Part shown: piece by piece, positions 35,146-43,667 of the stretch | Position numbering within the stretch: position 1 is the first letter of the stretch | Layout: the number at the start of each line of letters is the position of its first letter | Translations under genes and position numbers: made by a program | NCBI RefSeq assembly: GCF_000012745.1 | Contig: NC_007404.1 | Span: forward strand, 2,046,001 to 2,110,000 | DNA: 64,000 nt | Direction of reading: 5' to 3' | DNA from: Thiobacillus denitrificans ATCC 25259 | GTDB taxonomy: Bacteria; Pseudomonadota; Gammaproteobacteria; Burkholderiales; Thiobacillaceae | The notes under the pieces: model-generated | Database searches by the model: none | What the model was told of the DNA's origin: nothing | The model's input: the letters and a program-made list of their open reading frames with translations, nothing else

Positions 35146-36857
35146 CACAGCTCCTCCGCCAGAATCATTTCCGACAGGCCCTTGCCGCCTTCGACCATCG
35201 GGAAGACGTTCTCGGTCTGGTCGGTCTGGAAGTCCATGAACACCATTCTTTCCTTGAGTACAGGCGAGAAGGCTTCCTTGAGCGCCGCTTCGACGTCCTC
35301 GGGCTTGTCGATGCGCATGCCGACGTGGCCGTAGGCTTCGGCGAGCTTGACGAAGTCGGGCAGCGACTCCATGTACGACTCGGCGTAGCGGCTGCCGTAG
35401 AAGAACTCCTGCCACTGCCTCACCATGCCCATGTAGCGGTTATTGAGCGTGACGACCTTGACCGGAATGCGGTACTGCTTGCAGGTCGAAAGCTCCTGGA
35501 TGTTCATCTGGATCGACGACTCGCCGGTGATGCAGGCGACCTGCGCCTCCGGATGCGCGAGTTGCACGCCCATTGCATACGGCAGGCCGACGCCCATGGT
35601 GCCGAGGCCACCGGAATTGATCCAGCGGCGCGGCTTGTCGAACTTGTAGTACTGGGCCGCCCACATCTGGTGCTGGCCGACGTCGGAGGTGATGAAGGCG
35701 TCGCCCTTGGTGACTTCCCACAGCTTTTCGACCACATACTGCGGCTTGATGATCGGGCTGTTGCGGTTGTACTTGAGGCAGTTCTTCGAGCGCCACAATT
35801 CGATCTGCGTCCACCACGCGTTGAGCGCCGCAGCGTCGGGCACTTCCTTGGCCTGCTTCAGCAGGCTCAGCATGTCGCGCAGCACGTTCCTGACGTCGCC
35901 GACGATGGGCACGTCGACCTTGACGCGCTTCGAGATCGAAGACGGGTCGATGTCGATGTGGATGATGCGACGCTGCTCCTTGGCGAAGTGCGCGGGGTTG
36001 CCGATCACGCGGTCGTCGAAGCGCGCGCCGACGGCCAGCAGCACGTCGCAGTGCTGCATCGCCATGTTCGCTTCATAGGTGCCGTGCATGCCGAGCATGC
36101 CGAGGTTCTGCCTGTCGGTCGCAGGATAACCGCCGAGACCCATCAGCGTATTGGTGCAGGGAAAGCCGAGCAGGCGCGCGAGTTCGGTCAGCTGCGCCGA
36201 CGCGTCGCCGAGGACGACGCCGCCGCCCGCGTAGATCATCGGGCGCTTGGCTTCGAGCAGCATCTGCACGGCGCGCTTCAACTGACCGCTGTGGCCTTTG
36301 ACAACGGGGTTGTACGAACGCATCTCGACCGTGGCCGGATATTCGAACTCGGTCACGTGGTAGGTCACGTCCTTGGGTACGTCGACGACCACCGGGCCGG
36401 GGCGACCGGTGGCTGCGATGATGAAGGCCTTCTTCATCGTCGCGGCCAGATCCTTGACGTCCTTGACGAGGAAATTGTGTTTGACGCAGGGCCGTGTGAT
36501 GCCGACGGTGTCGACTTCCTGGAAGGCGTCGAGCCCGATCGCGGGCGTCGGCACCTGGCCGGTGACGACGACGATCGGCACCGAATCCATATACGCCGTG
36601 GCGATGCCGGTCACAGCGTTGGTGACGCCGGGCCCCGAGGTGACGAGCGCCACGCCGACGCGGCCGGTCGAGCGCGCATAGGCGTCGGCAGCGTGGACGG
36701 CCGCCTGTTCGTGGCGCACCAGCACGTGCTTGAACCTGTTCTGCTTGAAGATCTCGTCGTAGATGTTGAGCACGGCTCCGCCGGGATAGCCGAAGACGAA
36801 CTCGACCCCCTCTTCAGCCAGACAACGTACGACGATCTCGGCGCCCGTGGCTTCCAT
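35145..36857 (-). CDS. ilvI: acetolactate synthase large (catalytic) subunit
   Basis: A 570-residue TPP enzyme that makes acetolactate and acetohydroxybutyrate. The N-domain has EEGVEFVFGYPGGAVLNIYD and the catalytic Glu in VRHEQAAVHAADAYAR. The FAD-binding middle domain follows. The TPP motif in the C-domain reads ITGESSIQMNIQELSTCK and ends TLNN; Glu replaces the Asp of GDG, a variant that is common in betaproteobacterial enzymes. ATG 36857 starts MEATGAEIVVRCL, the standard family N-terminus; the frame is open further upstream without homology. Confidence 0.95.
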   Translation of the reverse strand: MEATGAEIVVRCLAEEGVEFVFGYPGGAVLNIYDEIFKQNRFKHVLVRHEQAAVHAADAYARSTGRVGVALVTSGPGVTNAVTGIATAYMDSVPIVVVTGQVPTPAIGLDAFQEVDTVGITRPCVKHNFLVKDVKDLAATMKKAFIIAATGRPGPVVVDVPKDVTYHVTEFEYPATVEMRSYNPVVKGHSGQLKRAVQMLLEAKRPMIYAGGGVVLGDASAQLTELARLLGFPCTNTLMGLGGYPATDRQNLGMLGMHGTYEANMAMQHCDVLLAVGARFDDRVIGNPAHFAKEQRRIIHIDIDPSSISKRVKVDVPIVGDVRNVLRDMLSLLKQAKEVPDAAALNAWWTQIELWRSKNCLKYNRNSPIIKPQYVVEKLWEVTKGDAFITSDVGQHQMWAAQYYKFDKPRRWINSGGLGTMGVGLPYAMGVQLAHPEAQVACITGESSIQMNIQELSTCKQYRIPVKVVTLNNRYMGMVRQWQEFFYGSRYAESYMESLPDFVKLAEAYGHVGMRIDKPEDVEAALKEAFSPVLKERMVFMDFQTDQTENVFPMVEGGKGLSEMILAEEL

Positions 36858-36893
36858 AAACTGGCAAAAAATCAATTCGTTGGTGAACCCGTG

Positions 36894-36923
36894 AGGGTAA
36901 TCGTTTTGCCGCGTTTCGGTCAA
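36894..36923 (-). promoter_or_regulatory. putative promoter of the ilvI operon
   Basis: On the minus strand TTGACC (36923-36918) and TACCCT (36899-36894) are separated by 18 bases, 37 bases before the ilvI start. The -35 is good and the -10 weak. Confidence 0.4.
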
Positions 36924-37026
36924 GAAAACGCCTTCGCGTGGCGCGTTTCCAGCTGTGGGAATGGAAAAAAATGCTGGCGACGGCAAAAGACCCGGTCGGC
37001 GGGCTTTTTGCCGGGGACGCAGGCGG

Positions 37027-37362
37027 CTACTCGTGGGCCGCTTCGGCCAGCGCCTGCATGATCTGGTTCAACGACGCGTCGGCGTTTTCGACGAGACAGA
37101 CGGTATTGCCCACGCTGCAGACCGTCGTCTCGGCGCCCCGCACGATCCAGCCCTGCGACGGAGACCAGCCGCGCATTTGCGAAAACAGCGACAAGAGATC
37201 GGTATTGCCCGAGACCATGCGCCGGTACCACTGCGCGAATTTCGCCAGCCGCGTCATCAGTTCGGGCGAGAGCTGGCCCTCGGCCTCCATCACCACGCCG
37301 TCGTCGCGAAAGCGGCACACGGTCATCACCCCGTCGAGCACCAGGATCTTCTTCAGCGACAT
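37027..37362 (-). CDS. DUF2173 protein, third gene of a paralogous trio
   Basis: A 111-residue protein of the DUF2173 (roadblock-like) family. The shared core is plain: LKKILVLDGVMTVCRFRDDG, MRGWSPSQGWIVRGAETTVC, then SVGNTVCLVENADASLNQIM. The fold should be a small alpha/beta domain that could dimerise or bind a GTPase-like partner, but none is encoded nearby. The function is unknown; members are frequent in sulfur-oxidising autotrophs. It follows the middle paralogue by 9 bases with a strong GAGGAGG site, so the three form one operon. Confidence 0.82.
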   Translation of the reverse strand: MSLKKILVLDGVMTVCRFRDDGVVMEAEGQLSPELMTRLAKFAQWYRRMVSGNTDLLSLFSQMRGWSPSQGWIVRGAETTVCSVGNTVCLVENADASLNQIMQALAEAAHE

Positions 37363-37371
37363 GGAGCCTCC

Positions 37372-37710
37372 TCAGGCGACTTGCAGCGCGGCGAACGCGG
37401 CTTCGTAGTCGACGTCGCGGTTGCGTATGACCACGCCGCTATTGCCGTTCACGACGACCGACCATTCGAGGCCGACCACCGAAAAGCCTTTCAGCGGCTG
37501 AAAGCCGCTCTGTCCGGTGACCGCTTCCCAGCCGCGCGCCTCCATGCCGGCAATCGCGAGATTGGCGACACAGGAACGGCTCAACAGATCGAGCATCTGC
37601 GGAGTGATTTCGGTGCCTTCGCGCAGTTCGTGCGCCTGCAGGTCCCCGCGATCGCTGTAGGTGAATGCGGCGAGCGCACCCGGCAACTCCATCAGTTTTT
37701 GCAGATCCAT
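37372..37710 (-). CDS. DUF2173-like protein, middle gene of the trio
   Basis: A 112-residue paralogue, the most diverged of the three. It keeps the N-terminal LQKLMELPGALAAFTYSDRG and a core at GFQPLKGFSVVGLEWSVVVN followed by GNSGVVIRNRDVD. Where its partners have GWIVRGAE-TVC it has GFSVVGLEWSVVV, so the shared Cys is lost. A strong GGGAGGGG site precedes ATG 37710, 25 bases after the first gene. It may be the asymmetric partner of a mixed complex, which is inference only. Confidence 0.8.
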   Translation of the reverse strand: MDLQKLMELPGALAAFTYSDRGDLQAHELREGTEITPQMLDLLSRSCVANLAIAGMEARGWEAVTGQSGFQPLKGFSVVGLEWSVVVNGNSGVVIRNRDVDYEAAFAALQVA

Positions 37711-37735
37711 ACCCCTCCCTTGTTGATATCGGACT

Positions 37736-38140
37736 TCAGTACAGCGCTTCGCGCGCGTCGCCGCCGATCCGCGCGTAAAGATTCACGAGCAGATCGTCCT
37801 CGATGTCGCCGATCTTGGCGCGCATGATCGTCATCACGTCGTTGAGCAGATCGTGACGGTTTTCGATGAAGGCAAAATAGTTTCCGACGACGCAGACCGT
37901 GATCTCGGCGCCGCGCACGATCCAGCCCTGGACCGGGCGACAGCCGCAATTTTCGGCAAAGGAATCGAAGATCTCCGACTGCATGTTGACCGACAGCGTG
38001 TTGGCGCGGCAGAGAATCGACGCCATGCGTGCGAACTCGTCGGTCAGTGCGCCCTGGTAGGAGAAGCGATCACCGCGGTACGCGTATTCGCCGGCAGCGA
38101 CCACCCCGGGAATGGCCATGAGCTGCTTTATGATGTGCAT
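37736..38140 (-). CDS. DUF2173 protein, first gene of the trio
   Basis: A 134-residue protein with the DUF2173 core: IIKQLMAIPGVVAAGEYAYR, CGCRPVQGWIVRGAEITVCV and VGNYFAFIENRHDLLNDVMT. It carries an extra ~25-residue helical C-terminus (GDIEDDLLVNLYARIGGDAR) absent from its partners. ATG 38140 follows GGAGGGG by 5 nt; an upstream in-frame ATG at 38185 is less likely. The divergent RDD gene starts 76 bases away, so both promoters share this gap. Confidence 0.82.
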   Translation of the reverse strand: MHIIKQLMAIPGVVAAGEYAYRGDRFSYQGALTDEFARMASILCRANTLSVNMQSEIFDSFAENCGCRPVQGWIVRGAEITVCVVGNYFAFIENRHDLLNDVMTIMRAKIGDIEDDLLVNLYARIGGDAREALY

Positions 38141-38216
38141 CGAGCCCCTCCGTTGTTCTGATTCGTGTGCGGCGCGGTGTGGCAAAGTGTCGCACCGGTT
38201 TCAATATAGAGCGACC

Positions 38217-38654
38217 ATGCAAGACAACGCAACAACCTTCGTCCCCGCCTCCTTGCCGGTCCGCGTGGCTGCGATGATCTACGAATCCCTGCTCGTCATC
38301 GCGGTCTTTTTCGTCGCCTCGTTCATCGTTCTGCCGGTCGTCGGCGACCTCCACAGGGGCTGGCAGCGGCATCTGTTCCAGGCCTATCTCGTCGTCGTGC
38401 TGTTCGCGTATTTCGCCACGTTCTGGCTGCGCAGCGGACAGACGCTCGCGATGAAGACCTGGCGCATCCGCCTCGACGACCGCTCGGGCGGCAGGGTCTC
38501 GTTCCGCCAGGCCGTGCTTCGCTTCGCGCTCGCGCTCGCCGGCGCGCTGCTGGTCGGCGCGGGATACTGGTGGGCGCTGTTCGACCGCGAGCGCCAGTTC
38601 TTCCACGACCGGGTCGCCGGCACGCGCCTCGTCCGCGTGCCGCCGAAAACCTGA
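38217..38654 (+). CDS. RDD family membrane protein
   Basis: A 145-residue inner-membrane protein of the RDD family, named for conserved Arg/Asp residues (ASLPVRVAAMIYESLLVIAV and RERQFFHDRVAGTRLV carry them). Three hydrophobic segments are visible, near residues 20-42, 58-78 and 101-121. The function of most RDD proteins is unknown; some act as Na+/H+ antiporters. The next gene starts 2 bases after this stop. Confidence 0.88.
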   Translation: MQDNATTFVPASLPVRVAAMIYESLLVIAVFFVASFIVLPVVGDLHRGWQRHLFQAYLVVVLFAYFATFWLRSGQTLAMKTWRIRLDDRSGGRVSFRQAVLRFALALAGALLVGAGYWWALFDRERQFFHDRVAGTRLVRVPPKT

Positions 38655-38656
38655 GC

Positions 38657-39088
38657 GTGAACTGGCCCGCGCACGTGGAAGCCCTGCTGCGTGAAGCAAA
38701 GCCCGCAAGCGTGTGCGCGCTCGATCCTGCCGCGCTCGAACTGGCCGCGGCCGCCCTGCCGGACCTGACGATCCAGCGCTACCACGAGTCTGAGCCGCCG
38801 CGCTGCGTCGTGGCACTCGGGGTCGACGCGCTGAACGGACTCGCCGCCAACGCGATCGAACAACTGATCGGCCGCATCCGCACCTATTCGGCGCAACGCC
38901 TGCTGCTGGTCGCCCATGCCGGGTGCGCGCTCGACGAGGCCGGATTCCGGGCGCTCGGCTTCGTCGTTTCGCTGGTCGACGTTGAGACCGGAACCCGCGT
39001 CTACGATTACGACATCGATACCTACAAGAGCGTCCCTGACTGGCTCAACGCGCGTTTCTGGGCGCATCCCGAACGCTGGGAACCCTGA
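38657..39088 (+). CDS. DUF6231-like hypothetical protein
   Basis: A 143-residue soluble protein starting at GTG 38657. It shows a Rossmann-like alternation: ASVCALDPAALELAAAALPD, RCVVALGVDALNGLAANAIE, AQRLLLVAHAGCALDEAGFR and the C-terminal YKSVPDWLNARFWAHPERWE, which ends in conserved-looking aromatics. It resembles a SAM-methyltransferase-like fold without a clear SAM motif. It is cotranscribed with the RDD gene. No function is known. Confidence 0.72.
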   Translation: MNWPAHVEALLREAKPASVCALDPAALELAAAALPDLTIQRYHESEPPRCVVALGVDALNGLAANAIEQLIGRIRTYSAQRLLLVAHAGCALDEAGFRALGFVVSLVDVETGTRVYDYDIDTYKSVPDWLNARFWAHPERWEP

Positions 39089-39163
39089 GCCCTCGCGCCT
39101 GCCGGACTGGCAAGGCGCGTGGCTTACGTTACACTGCGCTTAACCCTGCAGAATTCCCCGACC

Positions 39164-39583
39164 ATGAACTTCGTCCCGCATAACGCGCTTGAAGAACAGC
39201 TCGTCGCCGTCCACGTCGGCAAGCTCGATCCCGAATCCTTCGCACGGTCGCTCGCCGATCAGCAGCTGTTCATGCCCGTGCGCGACGAAAAGGATCAGAT
39301 CCAGGGCTTCCAGCGCACGACTCAGGCCGAGCCGCTGATCATCGAGGACGACGACGGTGAACGCGTGCTCGTGGTCTTCACGAGCCCCGAACGCGCGAAG
39401 CCCATCGTCGAACACTTCCCCGACTTTTCCGGTGGCATCCTCACAGAGTTTTCCTGGCTGCTCCGGCGCATCGGCGGCGGCGTGCCGATCTCGATCAATC
39501 CCGGCTGGGACATCGGGATGGATTTCGACGCCGAGATGATCGGCCAGTTGATTCTGCAGCTCCCCCCGGAAAACCCGGCCTGA
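39164..39583 (+). CDS. SseB domain protein
   Basis: A 139-residue protein with an SseB N-terminal-type domain. The pattern is NALEEQLVAVHVGKLDPESF, then LADQQLFMPVRDEKDQIQGF, VLVVFTSPERAKPIVEHFPD and GGGVPISINPGWDIGMDFDA. SseB-like domains occur in secretion-related and stress proteins, and the function here is unknown. ATG 39164 was chosen over the in-frame ATG at 39119, which precedes any homology. Confidence 0.82.
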   Translation: MNFVPHNALEEQLVAVHVGKLDPESFARSLADQQLFMPVRDEKDQIQGFQRTTQAEPLIIEDDDGERVLVVFTSPERAKPIVEHFPDFSGGILTEFSWLLRRIGGGVPISINPGWDIGMDFDAEMIGQLILQLPPENPA

Positions 39584-39605
39584 CCCTTACGTCTTTGCTT
39601 CCGCC

Positions 39606-40988
39606 ATGCTGTCCGACACCGCGCTTGCCGCCTTCCGTTCCGCGCTCGGGGGCGAGCGCGTATTCGACGACGCCGCGACGCGCGCGCTCTATGCGAGCGA
39701 CGAGACCCCGCGCCGGGTAGACCCCGACGCCGTTCTGTTTCCCGGCTCGCACGACGACGTGGTCGCGCTCGTGCGCGTCGCAGTCGAGCACCGCGTCGCG
39801 ATAACGCCGCGCGGCGCCGGCTCCGGCAACGTCGGCGGCGCGCTGCCCTCGCCGGGCAGCGTCGTCGTCAGCTTCGAGTGCATGCGCTGGGTGAAGGAAT
39901 TCGACCCGGTCAATCGCCTCGTCGTCGTCGAGCCCGGCGTGGTCACGGAGGAGATCGATCGCCTCGCGCGCAGCGCCGGGCTCTTCTATCCGCCCGATCC
40001 CGGCAGCGCCGCCTACAGCCGCATCGGCGGCAACCTCGCGATGAACGCCGCCGGACCGCGCGCCGTCAAATACGGCGTCACGCGCGACTACGTGCTCGGC
40101 CTGCGCGCGGTGACCGGCACCGGCGAGGAAATCTGCACCGGCTGCCGCACCACGAAGGGTGTGACCGGCTACGACCTGACGCGTCTGCTCGTCGGCTCGG
40201 GCGGCACGCTCGCCCTCGTCACCGAAGCCACGCTCAAGCTGCTGCCAGCGCCCGAAGGCGTCGCGACGCTGCGCGTGTGCTTCGCGAGCAACCACGCCGC
40301 GCTCGAGGCGGTCAGCCGGGTGATGCGCCAGGCGGTGACACCGTGTGCGCTCGAATTCATGGACCAGCATGCGATCGACGCGATCCGCCCCACCGGCGCC
40401 GCGGACGATCTCCCGGACGGCACGCGCGCGCTCCTGATGGTCGAGGCCGACGGCCGGGCGGACGACCTCCCCCGCCAGATCGAAGCGCTCGAGCATGCCC
40501 TCGCCGGCGACGGCATGCTCGAAATGCGCAGCGGTTTCGACCGCGACGCGATCGCTCAGCTCTGGGCAGCGCGGCGTTCGCTCTCGCATGCGGTCAAACG
40601 CATCGCCCCGCTCAAGCTCAACGAGGACGTCGTCGTGCCGGTGTCGGCTCTCGCCGACTTCGTCGATTTCATCGATCACGTCGCCGGCGCGCAACGCTTG
40701 CCGATCGTATCCTTCGGCCACGCCGGCAACGGCAACCTGCACGTCAACGTGATGGTCGATCCTGACGACGGGGACGCGCTCGCGCGCGCCCACCTCGCCC
40801 TCGAATCGATCATGCTGCGCGTGATCGCACTCGGTGGCACGCTCTCGGGCGAGCACGGAATCGGCACCGAGAAGCGCAAGTTCGTGCCGCTCGAAATCGC
40901 GCCCGCGACGCTCGAGTTGATGCGCGCCATCAAGCGTCAGTTCGATCCGCACGGTCTGCTCAACCCCGGCAAGCTTTTTCCCGATTGA
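39606..40988 (+). CDS. glcD: FAD-linked oxidase, GlcD / D-lactate dehydrogenase type
   Basis: A 460-residue FAD enzyme that oxidises a 2-hydroxy acid such as glycolate or D-lactate. The N-terminal FAD_binding_4 domain has VAITPRGAGSGNVGGALPSP and RIGGNLAMNAAGPRAVKYGV. The C-terminal oxidase domain has IVSFGHAGNGNLHVNVMVDP and LGGTLSGEHGIGTEKRKFVP with catalytic His residues. The partner subunits GlcE and GlcF are not adjacent, so it may act alone or with distant partners. In an autotroph, glycolate from Rubisco oxygenation is a plausible substrate. Confidence 0.88.
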   Translation: MLSDTALAAFRSALGGERVFDDAATRALYASDETPRRVDPDAVLFPGSHDDVVALVRVAVEHRVAITPRGAGSGNVGGALPSPGSVVVSFECMRWVKEFDPVNRLVVVEPGVVTEEIDRLARSAGLFYPPDPGSAAYSRIGGNLAMNAAGPRAVKYGVTRDYVLGLRAVTGTGEEICTGCRTTKGVTGYDLTRLLVGSGGTLALVTEATLKLLPAPEGVATLRVCFASNHAALEAVSRVMRQAVTPCALEFMDQHAIDAIRPTGAADDLPDGTRALLMVEADGRADDLPRQIEALEHALAGDGMLEMRSGFDRDAIAQLWAARRSLSHAVKRIAPLKLNEDVVVPVSALADFVDFIDHVAGAQRLPIVSFGHAGNGNLHVNVMVDPDDGDALARAHLALESIMLRVIALGGTLSGEHGIGTEKRKFVPLEIAPATLELMRAIKRQFDPHGLLNPGKLFPD

Positions 40989-41046
40989 TAATTGCCGCAA
41001 ACGCTTTACAAGCGCGCAAGGCATCTATAGAATGCGCGGCTTCGTT

Positions 41047-41122
<76 letters not shown>

Positions 41123-41139
41123 ACTTGACAGGAAGTACC

Positions 41140-41325
41140 GTGCATACGCTTGGCGTCATCACCACGTTAATGGGGTTGATACTGAGCATCGTCGGACTGA
41201 TCGTCGGGTTCTGGAAGATGACGAATGGCGGTGAGCAGGCGCAATTCTGGCTGGCACTGGTACCATTGGGCTTCGTCGGTTTACTGCTCGGCGTCGCCCT
41301 GACTCAGCTCTTCAGGAAGCAGTAA
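41140..41325 (+). CDS. small two-helix membrane protein
   Basis: A 61-residue protein starting at GTG 41140, with AGGA 6 nt upstream. Two hydrophobic helices are separated by a short polar loop: VITTLMGLILSIVGLIVGFW and FWLALVPLGFVGLLLGVALT, and the C-terminus is LFRKQ. It lies between two tRNA genes and may share their transcript. No family is recognised. Confidence 0.6.
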   Translation: MHTLGVITTLMGLILSIVGLIVGFWKMTNGGEQAQFWLALVPLGFVGLLLGVALTQLFRKQ

Positions 41326-41353
41326 AAAGTTGGCGGTTCATTCCGTCGTCCGG

Positions 41354-41429
41354 GTCCCCATCGTCTAGAGGCCTAGGACATCGCCCTTTCACGGCGGTAA
41401 CCGGGGTTCGAATCCCCGTGGGGACGCCA
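41354..41429 (+). tRNA. tRNA-Glu(TTC)
   Basis: 76 bases with an encoded CCA end. The acceptor GTCCCCA pairs with TGGGGAC. The anticodon loop CTTTCAC gives anticodon TTC. The T-loop is GGTTCGAATCC. Confidence 0.96.
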
Positions 41430-41478
41430 CCTCCATGCGTGAGGTGCATCCAGGTCATCCGACCTCGGCACAAAACAC

Positions 41479-41510
41479 CATCGAAAAAACATAGCGGCCT
41501 GCGCCGCTAT
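41479..41510 (-). terminator. intrinsic terminator of the J-domain gene
   Basis: The stem ATAGCGGC/GCCGCTAT with loop CTGC (41491-41510) is followed on the minus strand by GTTTTTT (A run at 41484-41489). It lies 52 bases past the stop of the minus-strand J-domain gene. The plus side also has a short T-rich end, so it may act in both directions for the tRNA transcript. Confidence 0.7.
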
Positions 41511-41561
41511 TGTTCATTTCCGTCGCTCGCGCTGCGCGATGCGACACACCAGGGACGACTT

Positions 41562-42746
41562 TCAGTTTCGTTCGGCTTCCGAAGACGCGATGTCTTCGCC
41601 CGCGTGCAGGGTGACCTTGACGTTCGTGGGACGCGCAGCGCCGTCCGCTTCCTCCTCGCGAAGGTCGAACACGCGGCCGAGCGCGTGCCAGTCGCAGTTC
41701 GATTTCCTCGCGCGATACAGCACCTTGTACTTGCCGTGGCCGAGTTGTTCGGCGGTGAAACTGGAATTCGCCCTGACCTGGAAGCTTCGCGCGAAGGTCG
41801 GATTGCCGACGTCGACGAGCTTGACCAGAACGTCCTCGTCGACATGCATGTTGTCCACCGTGAATGTCGAGCGCCCGCTCACGTTCATCGCCGGCTGGCC
41901 GGGAAGATAGCCGCTGTAGGACTCTTTCGGGAAGGGGTCACCTTCCGACGCGGCACAGGCGGCGGGCTTCTCCTTGCCGGGAGAACGGTCAGCCTTCGCG
42001 TCGGGCTTGTCGGACGCGGACGCGGGCGCGGTTTCCGGAGACGGGGTTTCCACGCCTGCCTCTTCGGCCGCAAGCGTTGCGCCGCGTGCGTCCTTCGCTT
42101 CAAGGGGGGGCGGCAGCGCCGGGCCCGGGGCCGGGTCGGCAATCGCCAGTGTCACCTCCTCTTCCGGCTCTGGGCGGGCGGACTCGGCAGCCGGGCCGGG
42201 CACGATGGCCGGGCTTTCGTACGCCGGCGCGTTGCCCATCGCAAGTGCCGACACCGGGGGCGGCGCGTTCGAGGCGACGGTCGTGCGATCCTCCCGCACG
42301 TGAGCCGCCCACTGCGCCTCCATCGCGTCCTCCTTCTCCTGCGCCTTTGCAAGAATTCCCCCGACCAGGGCGGAAATTACAAAAACGCCGCCGAAGGCTA
42401 GCAGAAGCGCGCCGCGCGTACCGAGCCGGGTACGCACTAGGATCGGGAGCACGAACGCGAGGCGTGGACTGTCTTCTTCAGGCTCGGAGATTGGCGGCTC
42501 GTCGCCCGCATCGTCCGGCGCGTCGAGCGACGCGTCGTACTCGGCCCGGCGCACCGGATCCATCAGCACGTCATAGGACTGATTCAACAGCGTCATGACG
42601 CGCGCGGCTTCGCTGTCGCCCGGATTCTTGTCCGGATGGTATTTCTGGCTGAGCGCCTTGTAGGCCGCGCGTATCACTTCGGGCGGCGCATCGCGGGAAA
42701 CGGCAAGGCGTTCGTAATGGGTGTAGGTTGCGTCCATGTCCTGCAT
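41562..42746 (-). CDS. J-domain (DnaJ-like) membrane protein
   Basis: A 394-residue protein. Residues ~5-70 form a J-domain with an intact HPD motif (YKALSQKYHPDKNPGD), so it should stimulate a DnaK-type Hsp70. A single membrane segment follows (LLLAFGGVFVISALVGGIL, about residues 113-132). A long Ala/Pro/Glu-rich linker and a C-terminal domain come next (YSGYLPGQPAMNVSGRSTFT, NSSFTAEQLGHGKYKVLYRA). It is probably anchored in the inner membrane with the J-domain in the cytoplasm. ATG 42746 or 42737 starts the domain; the upstream frame has no homology. Confidence 0.88.
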   Translation of the reverse strand: MQDMDATYTHYERLAVSRDAPPEVIRAAYKALSQKYHPDKNPGDSEAARVMTLLNQSYDVLMDPVRRAEYDASLDAPDDAGDEPPISEPEEDSPRLAFVLPILVRTRLGTRGALLLAFGGVFVISALVGGILAKAQEKEDAMEAQWAAHVREDRTTVASNAPPPVSALAMGNAPAYESPAIVPGPAAESARPEPEEEVTLAIADPAPGPALPPPLEAKDARGATLAAEEAGVETPSPETAPASASDKPDAKADRSPGKEKPAACAASEGDPFPKESYSGYLPGQPAMNVSGRSTFTVDNMHVDEDVLVKLVDVGNPTFARSFQVRANSSFTAEQLGHGKYKVLYRARKSNCDWHALGRVFDLREEEADGAARPTNVKVTLHAGEDIASSEAERN

Positions 42747-42863
42747 GACGGGCAAAAACCGGGCCAGTTCGCTTGACTCGCGGCCCACGTCCGGCCATTC
42801 GGCATCGGGCCTGCGCGCGCGATCTCTGTCGGAGGCTGTGTCAAGTGTACGCTTGGGGACGGA

Positions 42864-42887
42864 ATGGCGCCCGGAGACGAATCGAAC
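42864..42887. other. attachment site (distal), tRNA-Arg 3' copy
   Basis: ATGGCGCCCGGAGACGAATC and the next four bases match the 3' end of the tRNA-Arg gene (47604-47628) except for one missing C and one substitution. The orientation is the same. It marks the end of the integrative element away from the intact tRNA. Confidence 0.78.
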
Positions 42888-43031
42888 ATAACGCCACAAG
42901 CCTTTCTATCGCTTGTTATGTGATTTGCGGATTACTCAACTACCGCCACAACTACCGCCACCCCATAGCCGTTGTCGCTCCGTCTTCCAATCATTTGCAT
43001 GTAAGCTCTCGCCTTAAAAGGGGAGAGAATA

Positions 43032-43667
43032 ATGCTTGTCAGAGCAACACAAATTACTGTGGCAGTAATGTTATCTGGGGCGTGTCTCTTGGCAGACGCG
43101 GCAACCCTCGTTGACACAGGGTCACCCGAGCTAACTCAAAACGGCGCGATTTCTGTAATAAATTACCCCTACGCGCACCAGTCAGTAGGCGCCGGCTTCT
43201 CTCTGTCAGGCTCATATAACATCACGGACATCGCTAGTTATTTCTGGATTGGCAATCCAGGAACGCTGACGCTGTCTCTCTACAGCGAACGCTCAGGTTT
43301 GCCGGGGGATCAACTCTTCTCAAACGAGTTTTCTATTGACGGCAGCCCCTCCATCAAAGGCTGGTTTGGTCTAAGTGGCTTAAATTGGTTTGTTGCGTCG
43401 GGGAATTACTGGGTGACCTACGAAATCCGGGGTACCCAGACGTTCAATGGAGCGCTTGAATTTCCCCCCCCGTTTCCCACGAAAATGGCTGTGAGGAATG
43501 ATTACTACACCGACTGGACTTCCCACCCGAGCGGTTTTGGTTTGATTGTTGAGGGCACGCCCGCCAGCGTCCCAGAACCCCATTCCTTCATAATGTTTTT
43601 AGCGGGATTGAGCTTGCTCGGTGGCATGGTGCGAGGCCGCAAGCAAGTATCGGCCTGGTTTAGATAA
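43032..43667 (+). CDS. PEP-CTERM protein carried by the integrative element
   Basis: A 211-residue secreted protein. The signal peptide is residues 1-23 (MLVRATQITVAVMLSGACLL, then ADA). The mature region is beta-rich with many Ser, Gly and aromatic residues (ASYFWIGNPGTLTLSLYSER, VASGNYWVTYEIRG). The C-terminus has a complete sorting signal: VPEPHSFI, the hydrophobic MFLAGLSLLGGM and the basic VRGRKQ. GGGGAGAG precedes ATG 43032. It is the only plus-strand gene of the element and is more AT-rich than the chromosome. It would require the host exosortase. Confidence 0.88.
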   Translation: MLVRATQITVAVMLSGACLLADAATLVDTGSPELTQNGAISVINYPYAHQSVGAGFSLSGSYNITDIASYFWIGNPGTLTLSLYSERSGLPGDQLFSNEFSIDGSPSIKGWFGLSGLNWFVASGNYWVTYEIRGTQTFNGALEFPPPFPTKMAVRNDYYTDWTSHPSGFGLIVEGTPASVPEPHSFIMFLAGLSLLGGMVRGRKQVSAWFR

